A stretch of 64,000 bases of DNA from contig NZ_CP159833.1 in NCBI RefSeq assembly GCF_047730175.1, forward strand, positions 2,666,001 through 2,730,000. The letters are read 5' to 3'. Source of the stretch: Marifrigoribacter sp047730175 (lineage in GTDB: Bacteria; Bacteroidota; Bacteroidia; Flavobacteriales; Flavobacteriaceae). The translations under genes and the position numbers were made by a program. The notes below the pieces were generated by a model. The model was not told the origin of the DNA. It saw nothing but the letters and a program-made list of their open reading frames with translations, and did no database searches. Within the stretch, counting starts at the first letter, position 1; every line of letters starts with the position of its first letter. Positions 33,984-43,250 of the stretch are shown in pieces.

Positions 33984-34931
33984 TTATTTTTTTAATCCAA
34001 TTTCAGCTAGTCTTTGGTTTAAGAATACACCCGCAGTAATATCATCAAAGCCTTTAGGCTGTTTTTCGGACACACATTCATTTAAGCAATCTAATTTCAT
34101 TTCACCTCTTGGATGCATAAAGAACGGAATAGAGTATCGTGCTGTTCCCCATTCTTCTTTTGGTGGATTTACCACACGATGAATCGTAGAACGCAATTTA
34201 TTATTGGTATGTCTTTCTAGCATATCACCTACATTTACTACTAACTCGCCTTCCGCAGGTTTTGCTTCAATCCATTCACCATCATGTCTTAATACTTGCA
34301 ATCCGCCCGCTGAAGCACCCATTAATAGTGTAATCAAGTTAATATCTCCATGTGCGCCTGCGCGAACTGCTCCTTTAGGTTCTTCAGAAATAGGAGGGTA
34401 GTGGATAGGACGTAAAATGCTATTTCCGTTAGATACCCAGTAATCAAAATAAGTTTCTTCTAAACCAATATATAATGAAAGAGCTCTTAAAACATATATT
34501 CCTGTTTTTTCTAATAGTTGATAAGCCTCTCTCCCTGTTGCATTAAAATTTGGTAATTCTTTTACCTTAATATTTTCTGGGTACTCTTCTGTTAAATTTG
34601 CATCGGGACTCGGTTCTTGCCCAAAATGCCAAAACTCTTTTAAATCACCTTCTTTTTTACCTTTAGCATGTTCTTTTCCGAAAGATATATAGCCTCTCTG
34701 CCCAGATAAACCTTCAATTTCATAAGAATTCTTTACAGGTTCAGGCAACTCGAAGAATTGCTTTATTTCTTTATATAAATTATCCATTAAATCATCACTT
34801 AAGAAGTGATTTTTGACGGAGGCAAATCCTATTTCAGAATACGCTTTACCAATTTCATTTACAAATTTCTGTTTTCGATTAGGATCTTCTGAAAGAAAAT
34901 CAGCTAAATCAACACTTGGAATATTTATCAT
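33984..34931 (-). CDS. Isopenicillin N synthase-family Fe(II) oxygenase
   Basis: This 315 aa 2-oxoglutarate/Fe(II)-type oxygenase has an N-terminal DIOX_N domain (IPSVDLADFLSEDP, GFASVKNHFL) and a C-terminal double-stranded beta helix. Iron ligands are H194, D196 (AHGDINLITLL) and H251 (STIHRVVNP). R265 and S267 (RYS) would bind 2-oxoglutarate or substrate. The family includes many enzymes of unknown substrate. It heads an operon with SUI1, nucleoside phosphorylase and the binding-fold protein. Confidence 0.88.
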   Translation of the reverse strand: MINIPSVDLADFLSEDPNRKQKFVNEIGKAYSEIGFASVKNHFLSDDLMDNLYKEIKQFFELPEPVKNSYEIEGLSGQRGYISFGKEHAKGKKEGDLKEFWHFGQEPSPDANLTEEYPENIKVKELPNFNATGREAYQLLEKTGIYVLRALSLYIGLEETYFDYWVSNGNSILRPIHYPPISEEPKGAVRAGAHGDINLITLLMGASAGGLQVLRHDGEWIEAKPAEGELVVNVGDMLERHTNNKLRSTIHRVVNPPKEEWGTARYSIPFFMHPRGEMKLDCLNECVSEKQPKGFDDITAGVFLNQRLAEIGLKK

Positions 34932-34951
34932 ACGATCTAATATTTACAGTG

Positions 34952-34959
34952 CAAATATA
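34952..34959 (-). promoter_or_regulatory. Putative -7 box for the oxygenase operon
   Basis: On the minus strand this reads TATATTTG, matching TAnnTTTG, 20 bases before the ATG at 34931. A TTG lies closer than the usual -33 spacing, so only the -7 box is called. Confidence 0.5.
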
Positions 34960-35005
34960 CCAAAATCAATGCAAAAAATAGATTGTAAAAAAAGATAGGA
35001 AAAAG

Positions 35006-35035
35006 TTGAGCGCACTTTGTTTTTATCTATTTTTG
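35006..35035 (+). promoter_or_regulatory. Full Bacteroidota promoter for the E1 dehydrogenase gene
   Basis: TTG (35006-35008), 19 bases, then TATTTTTG (35028-35035): both elements and the spacing fit the Bacteroidota consensus TTG-N19-21-TAnnTTTG. The -7 box ends 19 bases before the ATG at 35055. This is the clearest complete promoter in the window. Confidence 0.75.
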
Positions 35036-35054
35036 ATTCTTTAAATTTATAGCT

Positions 35055-37061
35055 ATGAATGCGGAGGAAGTTTCCAATATACATTTCGAATATAATAGAG
35101 GTCAATTAAGTGATGAAAAACTTATTTCTCTATATAGAGCAATGCTTAAGCCTAGGTTAATAGAGGAGAAAATGCTTATTTTACTTCGACAGGGTAAAAT
35201 TTCAAAATGGTTTGGTGGCATCGGGCAGGAAGCAATTTCTGTGGGTGTAACTTCAGTATTGGAACAAGATGAATACATTCTGCCTATGCATCGAAATTTA
35301 GGGGTATTTACTACAAGGGAGATTCCTTTAAATCGGTTATTCTCGCAATGGCAAGGTAAAGCAAATGGTTTTACAAAAGGGAGAGATCGTAGTTTTCATT
35401 TTGGAACTCAAGAATTTAATATCATTGGAATGATTTCACATTTAGGCCCTCAATTTGGAGTAGCTGATGGAATTGCTTTAGCCAATCAATTAAAAGGAAA
35501 TGATAAGGTTTGTGCTGTTTTTACAGGTGATGGCGGAACTAGTGAAGGAGATATACATGAGGCATTAAACGTAGCATCTGTATGGAATTTACCCGTACTT
35601 TTTTGTATAGAAAATAATGGATATGGTTTATCTACCCCAACTTCTGAACAGTATAACTGTGAGCATTTAGCAGATCGTGGCAAAGGCTACGGAATGGAAT
35701 CACATATCATTGATGGAAATAATATTCTAGAAGTGTACACTAAGGTAAAAGAATTGGTTGAAGGGATGCGTAAAAATCCGAGGCCTATTCTTTTAGAATT
35801 TAAAACATTTAGAGTTCGTGGGCATGAAGAAGCAAGTGGGACTAAATATGTACCGAAAGAGTTATTAGAATCATGGGATTTAAAAGATCCTTTAGAAAAC
35901 TATGCTGCTTATTTACGTGCTGAAGGTATTTTATCTGAAGAAAAGGAAGTAGCATTTAAAACAGAGATCATTCGTGAAATTAGTGATAATTTGGAGATTG
36001 CTTTTGCTGAAGAAGTAATTTCCTCTAATTTAAGTAACGAATTAAGTGATGTGTTCAAAGACTTTACATATCAAGAGGTTACGCATAATGAATCAATAGA
36101 AAATATTCGATTAGTAGATGCCATTTCTGAAGGATTAAAACAATCCATGCAACGCCATGATAATTTGATAATCATGGGACAAGATGTTGCTGAATATGGA
36201 GGTGTTTTTAAAATAACGGATGGTTTTTTAGAAGAATTTGGTAAAGAAAGAGTTAGAAATACACCTATATGTGAATCAGCTATTGTTGCTGCAGCTATGG
36301 GATTATCGATCAATGGATATAAATCTGTTATGGAAATGCAATTTGCAGATTTTGTAACTTCTGGTTTTAATCCGATAATAAATTTATTAGCCAAGTCTCA
36401 CTATCGTTGGAGTCAAGAAGCAGATGTTGTAATTCGTATGCCTTGTGGAGCAGGAGTAGGGGCTGGACCTTTCCATAGCCAAACAAATGAAGCATGGTTT
36501 ACACATACACCAGGATTAAAAGTAGTATACCCTGCTTTTCCTTATGATGCCAAAGGATTATTAGCAACTGCAATTGAAGACCCTAATCCGGTGTTATTCT
36601 TTGAACATAAAGCACTGTATAGAAGCATCCGACAAGATGTACCTACAGATTATTATACCTTACCTCTAGGAAAGGCTTCATTGCTAAGAGAAGGGAATGA
36701 CGTTACGATCATATCTTATGGTGCTGGAGTGCATTGGGCAATAGATACTTTAAATGAAAATGAATCTATTGAAGCAGATCTATTAGACTTAAGAACTTTA
36801 TCTCCTTTAGATACAGAAGCGATTTACGCATCAGTTAAGAAGACAGGTAAAGTGATTATTCTACAGGAAGACTCTATCTTTGGTGGAATTGCTTCAGATA
36901 TTTCGGCATTGATTATGGAACATTGTTTCAACTATTTAGACGCTCCAGTAAAAAGAGTCGCTAGTTTAGAAACACCTATTCCATTTGCTGCAAACCTAGA
37001 AGCACAATATCTTCCGAAGGAGAAATTCAAATCAGAATTATTGGAATTACTAAATTACTAA
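35055..37061 (+). CDS. Fused 2-oxoacid dehydrogenase E1 (alpha-beta)
   Basis: The 668 aa protein joins the E1 alpha and beta chains of a branched-chain 2-oxoacid or pyruvate dehydrogenase complex. The alpha part (about 1-335) has GGIGQEAISVG, and the ThDP/Mg motif GDGGTSEGDIHEALN ending in ENNGYGLSTP. The beta part (about 348-668) starts ENIRLVDAISEGLKQSM and has GVFKITDGFLEEFG, TPICESAIVAAAMG and GSGPFHSQ-type sequence (here GAGPFHSQTNEAW). The complex decarboxylates a 2-oxoacid and acylates the lipoyl E2. E2 and E3 are not in the window. The fused form and branched-chain-like features favour 2-oxoisovalerate. Confidence 0.9.
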   Translation: MNAEEVSNIHFEYNRGQLSDEKLISLYRAMLKPRLIEEKMLILLRQGKISKWFGGIGQEAISVGVTSVLEQDEYILPMHRNLGVFTTREIPLNRLFSQWQGKANGFTKGRDRSFHFGTQEFNIIGMISHLGPQFGVADGIALANQLKGNDKVCAVFTGDGGTSEGDIHEALNVASVWNLPVLFCIENNGYGLSTPTSEQYNCEHLADRGKGYGMESHIIDGNNILEVYTKVKELVEGMRKNPRPILLEFKTFRVRGHEEASGTKYVPKELLESWDLKDPLENYAAYLRAEGILSEEKEVAFKTEIIREISDNLEIAFAEEVISSNLSNELSDVFKDFTYQEVTHNESIENIRLVDAISEGLKQSMQRHDNLIIMGQDVAEYGGVFKITDGFLEEFGKERVRNTPICESAIVAAAMGLSINGYKSVMEMQFADFVTSGFNPIINLLAKSHYRWSQEADVVIRMPCGAGVGAGPFHSQTNEAWFTHTPGLKVVYPAFPYDAKGLLATAIEDPNPVLFFEHKALYRSIRQDVPTDYYTLPLGKASLLREGNDVTIISYGAGVHWAIDTLNENESIEADLLDLRTLSPLDTEAIYASVKKTGKVIILQEDSIFGGIASDISALIMEHCFNYLDAPVKRVASLETPIPFAANLEAQYLPKEKFKSELLELLNY

Positions 37062-37185
37062 TACGTTATTACTTAGATTAAATTTTGGCACACTAACCGA
37101 AGAGTAAATATCGTCATTGTTCCAAATGATAAAATGAAGAAAGAAGCTGAAAAAGAAACTAGAAATTAATAAGACATAAATTCAT

Positions 37186-37228
37186 AATAATCCCGATTCA
37201 AATTATTTACTTTTGAATCGGGATTATT
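37186..37228 (+). terminator. 17 bp inverted-repeat hairpin after the E1 gene
   Basis: AATAATCCCGATTCAAA and TTTGAATCGGGATTATT form a perfect 17 bp stem with a 9-base loop. It is followed by TATTTATAAA rather than a pure T run. It lies 124 bases after the E1 stop and just before the methyltransferase gene. The 3' arm overlaps a TAnnTTTG box (37208-37215). Confidence 0.7.
37208..37215 (+). promoter_or_regulatory. -7 box inside the hairpin, for the rlmI-like gene
   Basis: TACTTTTG matches TAnnTTTG, 30 bases before the ATG at 37246, and lies in the loop and 3' arm of the 17 bp inverted repeat. A promoter and a terminator therefore overlap here. Confidence 0.4.
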
Positions 37229-37245
37229 TATTTATAAAAACAAGT

Positions 37246-38460
37246 ATGTATCACATTTCAATTCCTGAAATAACAACACAAACTCTAGCCGTTAAGCTTA
37301 ATAAAGCTGGAGAACGAAGTGTATTAAATGGTCATCCTTGGATTTTTTCAGATAGCATTCTAAAAATAAATAAAGAAGGGTCCTCCGGAGATATAGCAAT
37401 AATTTTCAGTCAACATAGAAATCAAGTAATAGGTGTGGGTTTATACGATCTAGACTCTCCCATTCGAATAAAAATGATTCACCACGGAAGTGGAGCTAAG
37501 TTAAACGCTGCTTTTTTTGAAGAAAAGATCCAGAAGGCATATTCAATAAGGCAAGCACTTTTAAAAACAAACACCAATAGTTATCGATTACTTTTTGGTG
37601 AAAATGATGGGTTCCCAGGATTTATTGCAGATGTCTATGCAAATGTCTTAGTAATAAAATTATATTCAGCTATTTGGTATCCTTTTTTGAATGAATTATT
37701 AGATCACTTAATTATAAGCTCTCAATGTGACTGTGTTGTACTTCGATTGAGCAGAAAATTACAACAGCAAGACCAATACAATTTAAAAGACGGACAAGTA
37801 ATCTACGGTGTATTAGAAAACGATGTAGTGGAGTTTGTTGAACATGATGTGACTTTTACAGCAAATGTTATAAAAGGACATAAAACAGGCTATTTTTTAG
37901 ATCATAGGGCCAATCGTAAACGGGTGGGTGAATTATCAAAAGGAAAAACGGTATTGGATGTTTTTTCTTATGCTGGAGGTTTTTCGGTTCATGCCTTAGC
38001 AAACAACGCCAAGGAAGTCACTAGTTTAGACATTAGCAAACATGCATTAGAATTAGCATTAGCTAATGGGAGGTTGAATCCGCACAATGGGAAACATCAT
38101 ATTCTTGCGGGAGATGCTTTTAGTGAAATGCGTACCCTTATTTCAGAAAAGAAAACATTTGAGGTGGTTGTTATTGATCCACCCTCATTTGCTAAAAGTG
38201 CGAAAGAAGTTGAAATTGCTAAAAAGAAGTATGCAGAATTAGCGTTCCTAGGAGCTAAACTTACTTCAAAAGGGGGTATGCTGGTATTAGCTTCTTGTTC
38301 TTCGAGAGTTAGTGCAGAGGATTTTTTTGAAATCAATAAAAAGACCCTTCAATCACAGCCTAAAAAATATACGATGATTGATGCTACAGCACATGATATT
38401 GATCACCCAATTTCTTTTAAAGAAGGAGCTTACTTAAAGTGTGGGTATTATAAATTTTAA
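37246..38460 (+). CDS. RlmI-like 23S rRNA cytosine methyltransferase
   Basis: The 404 aa class I SAM methyltransferase has an N-terminal PUA-like domain (LNKAGERSVLNGHPWIFSDSI) and an EEHEE-like domain. The Rossmann SAM site reads GKTVLDVFSYAGGFSVHALA. The catalytic region has VVVIDPPSFAKS and LVLASCSSRVS, which match the RlmI (YccW) 5-methylcytosine methyltransferase family. ATG at 37246 (MYHISIPEITT) is chosen; an in-frame TTG 11 codons earlier lies inside the hairpin and is unlikely. Confidence 0.88.
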   Translation: MYHISIPEITTQTLAVKLNKAGERSVLNGHPWIFSDSILKINKEGSSGDIAIIFSQHRNQVIGVGLYDLDSPIRIKMIHHGSGAKLNAAFFEEKIQKAYSIRQALLKTNTNSYRLLFGENDGFPGFIADVYANVLVIKLYSAIWYPFLNELLDHLIISSQCDCVVLRLSRKLQQQDQYNLKDGQVIYGVLENDVVEFVEHDVTFTANVIKGHKTGYFLDHRANRKRVGELSKGKTVLDVFSYAGGFSVHALANNAKEVTSLDISKHALELALANGRLNPHNGKHHILAGDAFSEMRTLISEKKTFEVVVIDPPSFAKSAKEVEIAKKKYAELAFLGAKLTSKGGMLVLASCSSRVSAEDFFEINKKTLQSQPKKYTMIDATAHDIDHPISFKEGAYLKCGYYKF

Positions 38461-38515
38461 TTCAATTTTATTCTAAAATCTTTATTTTCAGTATGTAATA
38501 AAAATGGAGGGCATT

Positions 38516-39712
38516 TTATTTACGCCCATATCTTTTTACATAAAACAAGATGAATAGTGAAAGAAATGAACAGCCTAAAAACCCTAAAAACAGTGGGAGA
38601 GCGGTATCTGAAATATATCTACCAATAATAATACTGATAGGAACTGCCATTAAGGTAGAAATAAATCCAGTGATTGCTGCTGCAATTCCTGCTATATGAC
38701 CCACAGGTTCCATAGAAAGTGCTCGTAAGTTTCCGAAGAGAAAACTGATAGCGAAAAATTGCAAAGCAAAAAAAGTAAGTACAATTTCTATACTCGGATT
38801 AGGCGCTCCATAGAATAAAACAACATATAAAAGTGAAACCCCAAAGAATAGAAAGAGGGCATAACTGACTAGTTTTTCCATTCCGAAGCGAACTACTAGC
38901 ATTGCATTTAAGAAAATTGAAAATCCAAATACAATGGCCAGGCCTGCGAATATGTATGGAAATTCATCTTTAAGACCGTATTGTTCCTGAAATATTTGTT
39001 GCGAACTACTTAAATATACCAAGAAAGAACCTACTACAAAACCAGAGATTAAGGTAAATGCCATGGTTCGGCGTTGTTGGAATATTTGTTTAAAACCATT
39101 TAAAATGACCTTATGGTTAAACGAAATCCGTTTCTCTTGGGTTAAGGTTTCTTTTTGTCGTTTCCAAAACCAGAAGGCAACTAAAAGGCTAAATACTATT
39201 TGAATATAGAATATAGTTTGCCAATCGTAATGATCCAAGATAAATTTACCTAAGGCAGGAGCTATCACAGGAATTAATATAAACACAACCGTTACAAACG
39301 ACATGATCCGCGCCATATAATCACCTTCATACATATCACGAATAATAGCAATACTTATGGTACGAGGAGCAGAAAGACCAACCCCTTGAAGGATTCTTCC
39401 AAGGACCATCATTTCTAGGCTTGAGGCATATACACAGATAAAACTAGCAAATATAAAAACGGCGAAACCTATATATACAATAGGTTTTCGACCTTGACTA
39501 TCAGACAAAGGGCCAAAGATCAAGGGGCCAATACCAAGACCTACAAAGATCATGGTAATCAACAATTGATTATCTGCCAATTGATCGGTGCCAACTGCAA
39601 TTCCTATAATGTCTAAAGCTGGTAATAATGCATCAATAGCCAAGGCTACTACAGACATTAAAGAGGCCATTAAGGCAACAAATTCGAATTGGGAAACTTT
39701 GGATTTGGGCAT
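38516..39712 (-). CDS. Bcr/CflA-type MFS drug exporter
   Basis: The protein (398 aa from the ATG at 39712) has 12 predicted transmembrane helices. The family signatures are LLPALDIIGIAVG, the GPLSDSQGRKPIVYIGF loop between helices 2 and 3, and GRILQGVGLSAPRTISIAIIRDMYEG in helix 4. Such transporters export drugs and other small molecules with protons. The ATG at 39712 (MPKSKVSQ) is preferred over a TTG six codons upstream, which lies before the -7 box. That box ends only 4 bases from this ATG, so the mRNA may be leaderless. Confidence 0.9.
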   Translation of the reverse strand: MPKSKVSQFEFVALMASLMSVVALAIDALLPALDIIGIAVGTDQLADNQLLITMIFVGLGIGPLIFGPLSDSQGRKPIVYIGFAVFIFASFICVYASSLEMMVLGRILQGVGLSAPRTISIAIIRDMYEGDYMARIMSFVTVVFILIPVIAPALGKFILDHYDWQTIFYIQIVFSLLVAFWFWKRQKETLTQEKRISFNHKVILNGFKQIFQQRRTMAFTLISGFVVGSFLVYLSSSQQIFQEQYGLKDEFPYIFAGLAIVFGFSIFLNAMLVVRFGMEKLVSYALFLFFGVSLLYVVLFYGAPNPSIEIVLTFFALQFFAISFLFGNLRALSMEPVGHIAGIAAAITGFISTLMAVPISIIIGRYISDTALPLFLGFLGCSFLSLFILFYVKRYGRK

Positions 39713-39716
39713 TGTG

Positions 39717-39724
39717 CAAAAGTA
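39717..39724 (-). promoter_or_regulatory. -7 box abutting the MFS start codon
   Basis: On the minus strand this reads TACTTTTG (fits TAnnTTTG) and ends 4 bases before the ATG at 39712. Transcription would begin at or next to the start codon. Confidence 0.45.
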
Positions 39725-40364
39725 AAACAAATTTTAGGGGATTATACGTATTTAACATGCTTTATGATTGTTATCTGTGGTGATGCAACTGCTTTTGATT
39801 TTAAAGGAATAAAGAAAGCTGACATTAGTATAAAAATAGAATTGATAGTACGAATCCAAAACTGTCGTATGCATTCGATATGATAATTACAGAGGAAGGG
39901 TAGAAACTAATTAAAACAGATTGTAAGAGAAGTATCGTTTTGATCACTAACTATTAAATACTCTATTTGACATAATATAAATTATAGTACATTTTACAGT
40001 AATTCCTGTATAGCCGTATTTTAGGCTATTTACACATAATATCAGATATAACGTCTTTAGACTTATATCGATAGTAATTATGTCAAGCTAATTGTATTTA
40101 TTTAATTTGAATATTCTACACAATGGTCTTTACTATTGTTTTAGACGTGTTAGTGAATGCTGCACATTTTATTAACAATACGGATCAATTTTAATGCAAT
40201 TGCTTATTTATATTCTCAAACTTTAATTAATTACAGATTTTATTTTCTCAGACTTATCCTTGCTTATAATTTCGACATTCATGATCAAACAACAACTATA
40301 ATAATCTTACGAGGTTATAATTTACCTCAATTACCCTAACTTTACAATCAAATTGTAAAACTGC
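39725..40364. other. AT-rich intergenic region, no gene seen
   Basis: About 640 bases lie between the MFS and FUSC genes. Short open frames here have no recognisable protein features. No RNA gene, long inverted repeat or mobile-element end was found by eye. A weak -7-like TAACTTTA lies at 40338-40345, 19 bases before the TTG start of the FUSC gene. Confidence 0.5.
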
Positions 40365-42620
40365 TTGAAGGAAATACTCAAACAACTAGAATTATTTCTA
40401 AAAAGCTCCAACTTTGACCGAGGAATTCGGCTTGGGGTAGGGATTACTACGCCCTTTGCCATAATGTATTTTTTAGGGTATTTTGAATATGCTCCAGCTC
40501 TTGTTGTAGGTGCTTTTTTAAATGCGCCAGGCGATATACCGGGAAGTGTCAAACGTAAGGTCAATGCCATTTTGATCAGTATTGGATTAACGATGGTTGT
40601 TACCGCCATAATCCTATTTTCAAAACCTTTCCTACCCCTTCTGTTGGTCGCACTTGCAACCATTACGTTTGTTGTGTCGCTGATTTCGGTTTATGGTTTT
40701 AGAGGATCTTTGGTATCCTTTTCTGGCTTATTGGCAATGGTATTAGCATTTGCCATTCAAAAAGAAACAGCGCATGATATTTTGGTTCAGGTTGCCTTAA
40801 TGGGAGCTGGTGGTCTTTGGTATTTGGCCGTATCCTTTATTTTTCAAAAACTTGCACCTAAAAAAGATCAGAACCAGCTATTGTCAGATACGCTTCTGCT
40901 TATTGGTGAGTATCTAAAATTACGGTCCAAATTATTAACAAAGAAAACCATGCGTGATGAACTCCTGAAACAAACCTTCGTCATTCAACATCAAATTAAC
41001 GAAAAGCACGAAACACTCCGAGAAACCCTACTTACCCACCGTAAGCGTTCTGGACGCACGCATTATGAAGAAAAGCAATTATTGCTTTTTCTTTCTTCTA
41101 TCAATATCTTCGAATTGATTGAAGCAACACATTTGGATTATGATAGGATCGATAGAATTTTTGGCAAGCGTAAAGAATTTCTAAAAGCTTCCAAAAATCT
41201 GAACAAAATCATGGGCAACCATCTCATACGTTTGTCCGAATTATTAATTCAAAATGATAAAATACCAAATAAAGATATGCTATTAAATGCATTATCAAAA
41301 GCCAACGAATCTATCACAAATTACATCGACTCCGTCAAATTACCTGAAGCGCGTGAAGGTGCTTTGGTATTGAAGAACCTATACGATTATCAAGAACAAC
41401 TGCTTCAAGAAATAAGGGCTGTTAGACGTGTAATGGCGAATGTCAAAGACGTCTCCAAACTATCTTTAAAAAGACAAGATTCGAGTCAGTTTTTAACACT
41501 CCAAGAATACAGATTGAATATCCTTTTTGAAAATTTAAGTTTGGAATCCACGATGTTTAGACATTCATTGCGCCTTGCGATAACAATTGTATTTGCATAC
41601 CTGTTAGGCTTTCTTTTTGACATCCAAAACACCTATTGGATTTTGCTGACTATCATTGTCATTATGCGACCTAGCTATGGTCTAACCAAAGAGCGTTCAA
41701 AAGATCGTGTTATTGGTACACTTATCGGTGCTGCTGTTGCTATTGGTATTGTGCTGATTACTCAAAATGTAGTAGTCTATGCTGTATTGGCCGTTGTTTC
41801 TTTGGTTTTGGCATTTTCATTAATTCAGCAGAATTATAAGTCTGCTGCTGCGTTAATCACCATTACGATCATCTTTGTGTATTCCTTCATTAACCCTGAT
41901 GCCTTTGAAGTGATTCAATATCGCGTAATCGATACTATTATTGGATCCGTTATTGCTGTCGTTGCTACTTATATTCTCTTGCCAACTTGGGAAGCCGATA
42001 ACTTAAAACAGGTCCTTCTGAACGCTTTAGAAATGAATAAAAAATATCTTTTAGCAACACAAGAGTTGTATCAAGATCCATCGAAATATAAACTCTCTTA
42101 TAATGTGGCAAGGAAAGAAGCATTTCTTGCCATCAGTAATTTAAATGCAGCCTTCCAACGATTGACCCAGGATCCAAAATCGAAACAGAAAGAATTTCAG
42201 CTGATTTATGAAATTGTAACGCTTAACCAGACAATGATTTCGGCAATCGCGTCCATCCGTAATTTTATCATCAATCATAAAACCACCCCTGCTTCAATAG
42301 AATTTAATATACTTATTAAAAAAATTTCTAATACACTACAGATGTCTTACGATAGACTAGACCATGCAAAAATCGAAAAAAAAGTTACTGAAGAAACCGC
42401 TGAACACGCACAAGATAAGTTATTGGAAAAATACCAACAATTATCAAATATGCGAGATGAAAATATCAGACAAGGTAATACTGAATTAGACACTGAAACG
42501 CTTCATGGTCTTCAAGAAGCCTATTTGATTGCCAATCATATGAGTTGGTTGAAATCCCTTTCAGAAAACATTAAAAAGGCGACTGAAAGCTATGGTTCTT
42601 CTCTCACAGAAGACAAGTAA
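40365..42620 (+). CDS. FUSC/YccS-family inner-membrane protein
   Basis: The 751 aa protein has two blocks of about six transmembrane helices (about 20-145 and 400-530), each followed by a cytoplasmic helical region. The first block has LGYFEYAPALVVGAFLNAPGDIPGS, and the second IQNTYWILLTIIVIMRPSYGLTKERSKDRVIGTLIGAA, a fusaric-acid-resistance/YccS signature. Members are thought to move aromatic acids or other solutes. The start is TTG: no ATG is available before family-conserved sequence, and a stop codon lies 9 bases upstream. Third codon positions here are richer in G and C than in neighbouring genes. Confidence 0.88.
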   Translation: MKEILKQLELFLKSSNFDRGIRLGVGITTPFAIMYFLGYFEYAPALVVGAFLNAPGDIPGSVKRKVNAILISIGLTMVVTAIILFSKPFLPLLLVALATITFVVSLISVYGFRGSLVSFSGLLAMVLAFAIQKETAHDILVQVALMGAGGLWYLAVSFIFQKLAPKKDQNQLLSDTLLLIGEYLKLRSKLLTKKTMRDELLKQTFVIQHQINEKHETLRETLLTHRKRSGRTHYEEKQLLLFLSSINIFELIEATHLDYDRIDRIFGKRKEFLKASKNLNKIMGNHLIRLSELLIQNDKIPNKDMLLNALSKANESITNYIDSVKLPEAREGALVLKNLYDYQEQLLQEIRAVRRVMANVKDVSKLSLKRQDSSQFLTLQEYRLNILFENLSLESTMFRHSLRLAITIVFAYLLGFLFDIQNTYWILLTIIVIMRPSYGLTKERSKDRVIGTLIGAAVAIGIVLITQNVVVYAVLAVVSLVLAFSLIQQNYKSAAALITITIIFVYSFINPDAFEVIQYRVIDTIIGSVIAVVATYILLPTWEADNLKQVLLNALEMNKKYLLATQELYQDPSKYKLSYNVARKEAFLAISNLNAAFQRLTQDPKSKQKEFQLIYEIVTLNQTMISAIASIRNFIINHKTTPASIEFNILIKKISNTLQMSYDRLDHAKIEKKVTEETAEHAQDKLLEKYQQLSNMRDENIRQGNTELDTETLHGLQEAYLIANHMSWLKSLSENIKKATESYGSSLTEDK

Positions 42621-42696
42621 CTATTTTATTAATTTTCAGGAAACACTTCTAGCATGCCTCTCATTAGTACTTACAGGTCATTAAATCGAATTTTTA

Positions 42697-42762
42697 GGAG
42701 ATTCACGAGCTCCAATAAAATAGTAGCGCTGAGCTAAATCGAGTTTACGAGATTCACGAACA
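42697..42762 (-). repeat. Dispersed intergenic repeat, copy A (inverted)
   Basis: It contains AGATTCACGAGCTCC, AAAATAGTAGCGCTGAGC and a second GAGATTCACGA. It aligns with the reverse complement of copy C (47636-47825), where AGATTCACGAATTCC and AAATAGAAGTGGAGCGAG are found. It lies in the 630-base gap after the FUSC gene, which otherwise holds only a response-regulator remnant. Confidence 0.55.
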
Positions 42763-43066
42763 CATTTTAAGTTTCTGCAAATAATTAAATATGTGAGTAA
42801 AAATAAAATTCTATACACTTATTATATTTAGAATTTCAATTAATCTTTTTTATCACAACCATTTATATTATGTTAAGTAGCACAATTTCTAAAGGTGAAA
42901 TTTCGAATACTTCAATACATTGGTTTCTTAAAAATCGTTAATAGTTTATATTTACTATTCATCGATACTTTTCTGCATCTCACTTACACATTAACTTGTT
43001 TAGTCTAAATTAAGAATCAGTTTTTTATGAATACAGTAAATTTAAAAAAAGATGTAAAACCAATAA

Positions 43067-43231
43067 TTAAGTATAATTAAAGATTTTAACGTTTTGCTAA
43101 TAGAAGATAATTTAATAGAAATGATGAATATAAAAAAAACCTTTTCATTATTAAAATTAGATCGTAATATTTCTTTTGCCAATAATGTATAAAAAGCACT
43201 AGAAATGTCAGAAGATAGAAAGATATTCTAT
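43067..43231 (+). pseudogene. Response-regulator receiver-domain remnant
   Basis: The frame reads DFNVLLIEDNLIEMMNIKK, TFSLLKLDRNISFANN, then TAA (43190-43192), then KALEMSEDRK in the same frame. This is the start of a REC domain: the acidic EDN triad and the expected AL helix are present, but the phospho-acceptor Asp, the Lys strand and the C-terminal half are missing. No start codon is visible (TAA at 43064). It lies just upstream of a signalling cluster that has an intact response regulator. Confidence 0.7.
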
Positions 43232-43250
43232 TCACACTATAAACAACTGT

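Noticed and set aside
33907..34182. Plus-strand ORF over the SUI1 and oxygenase genes
   Set aside because: It lies antisense to two well-supported genes and its protein has no recognisable features; the same holds for the other antisense or out-of-frame ORFs in the window.
37110..37170. Reading frame VPNDKMKKEAEKETRN after the E1 gene
   Set aside because: It is short, has no credible start, and low-complexity Lys/Glu codons arise easily in AT-rich DNA. Not enough to call a gene remnant.
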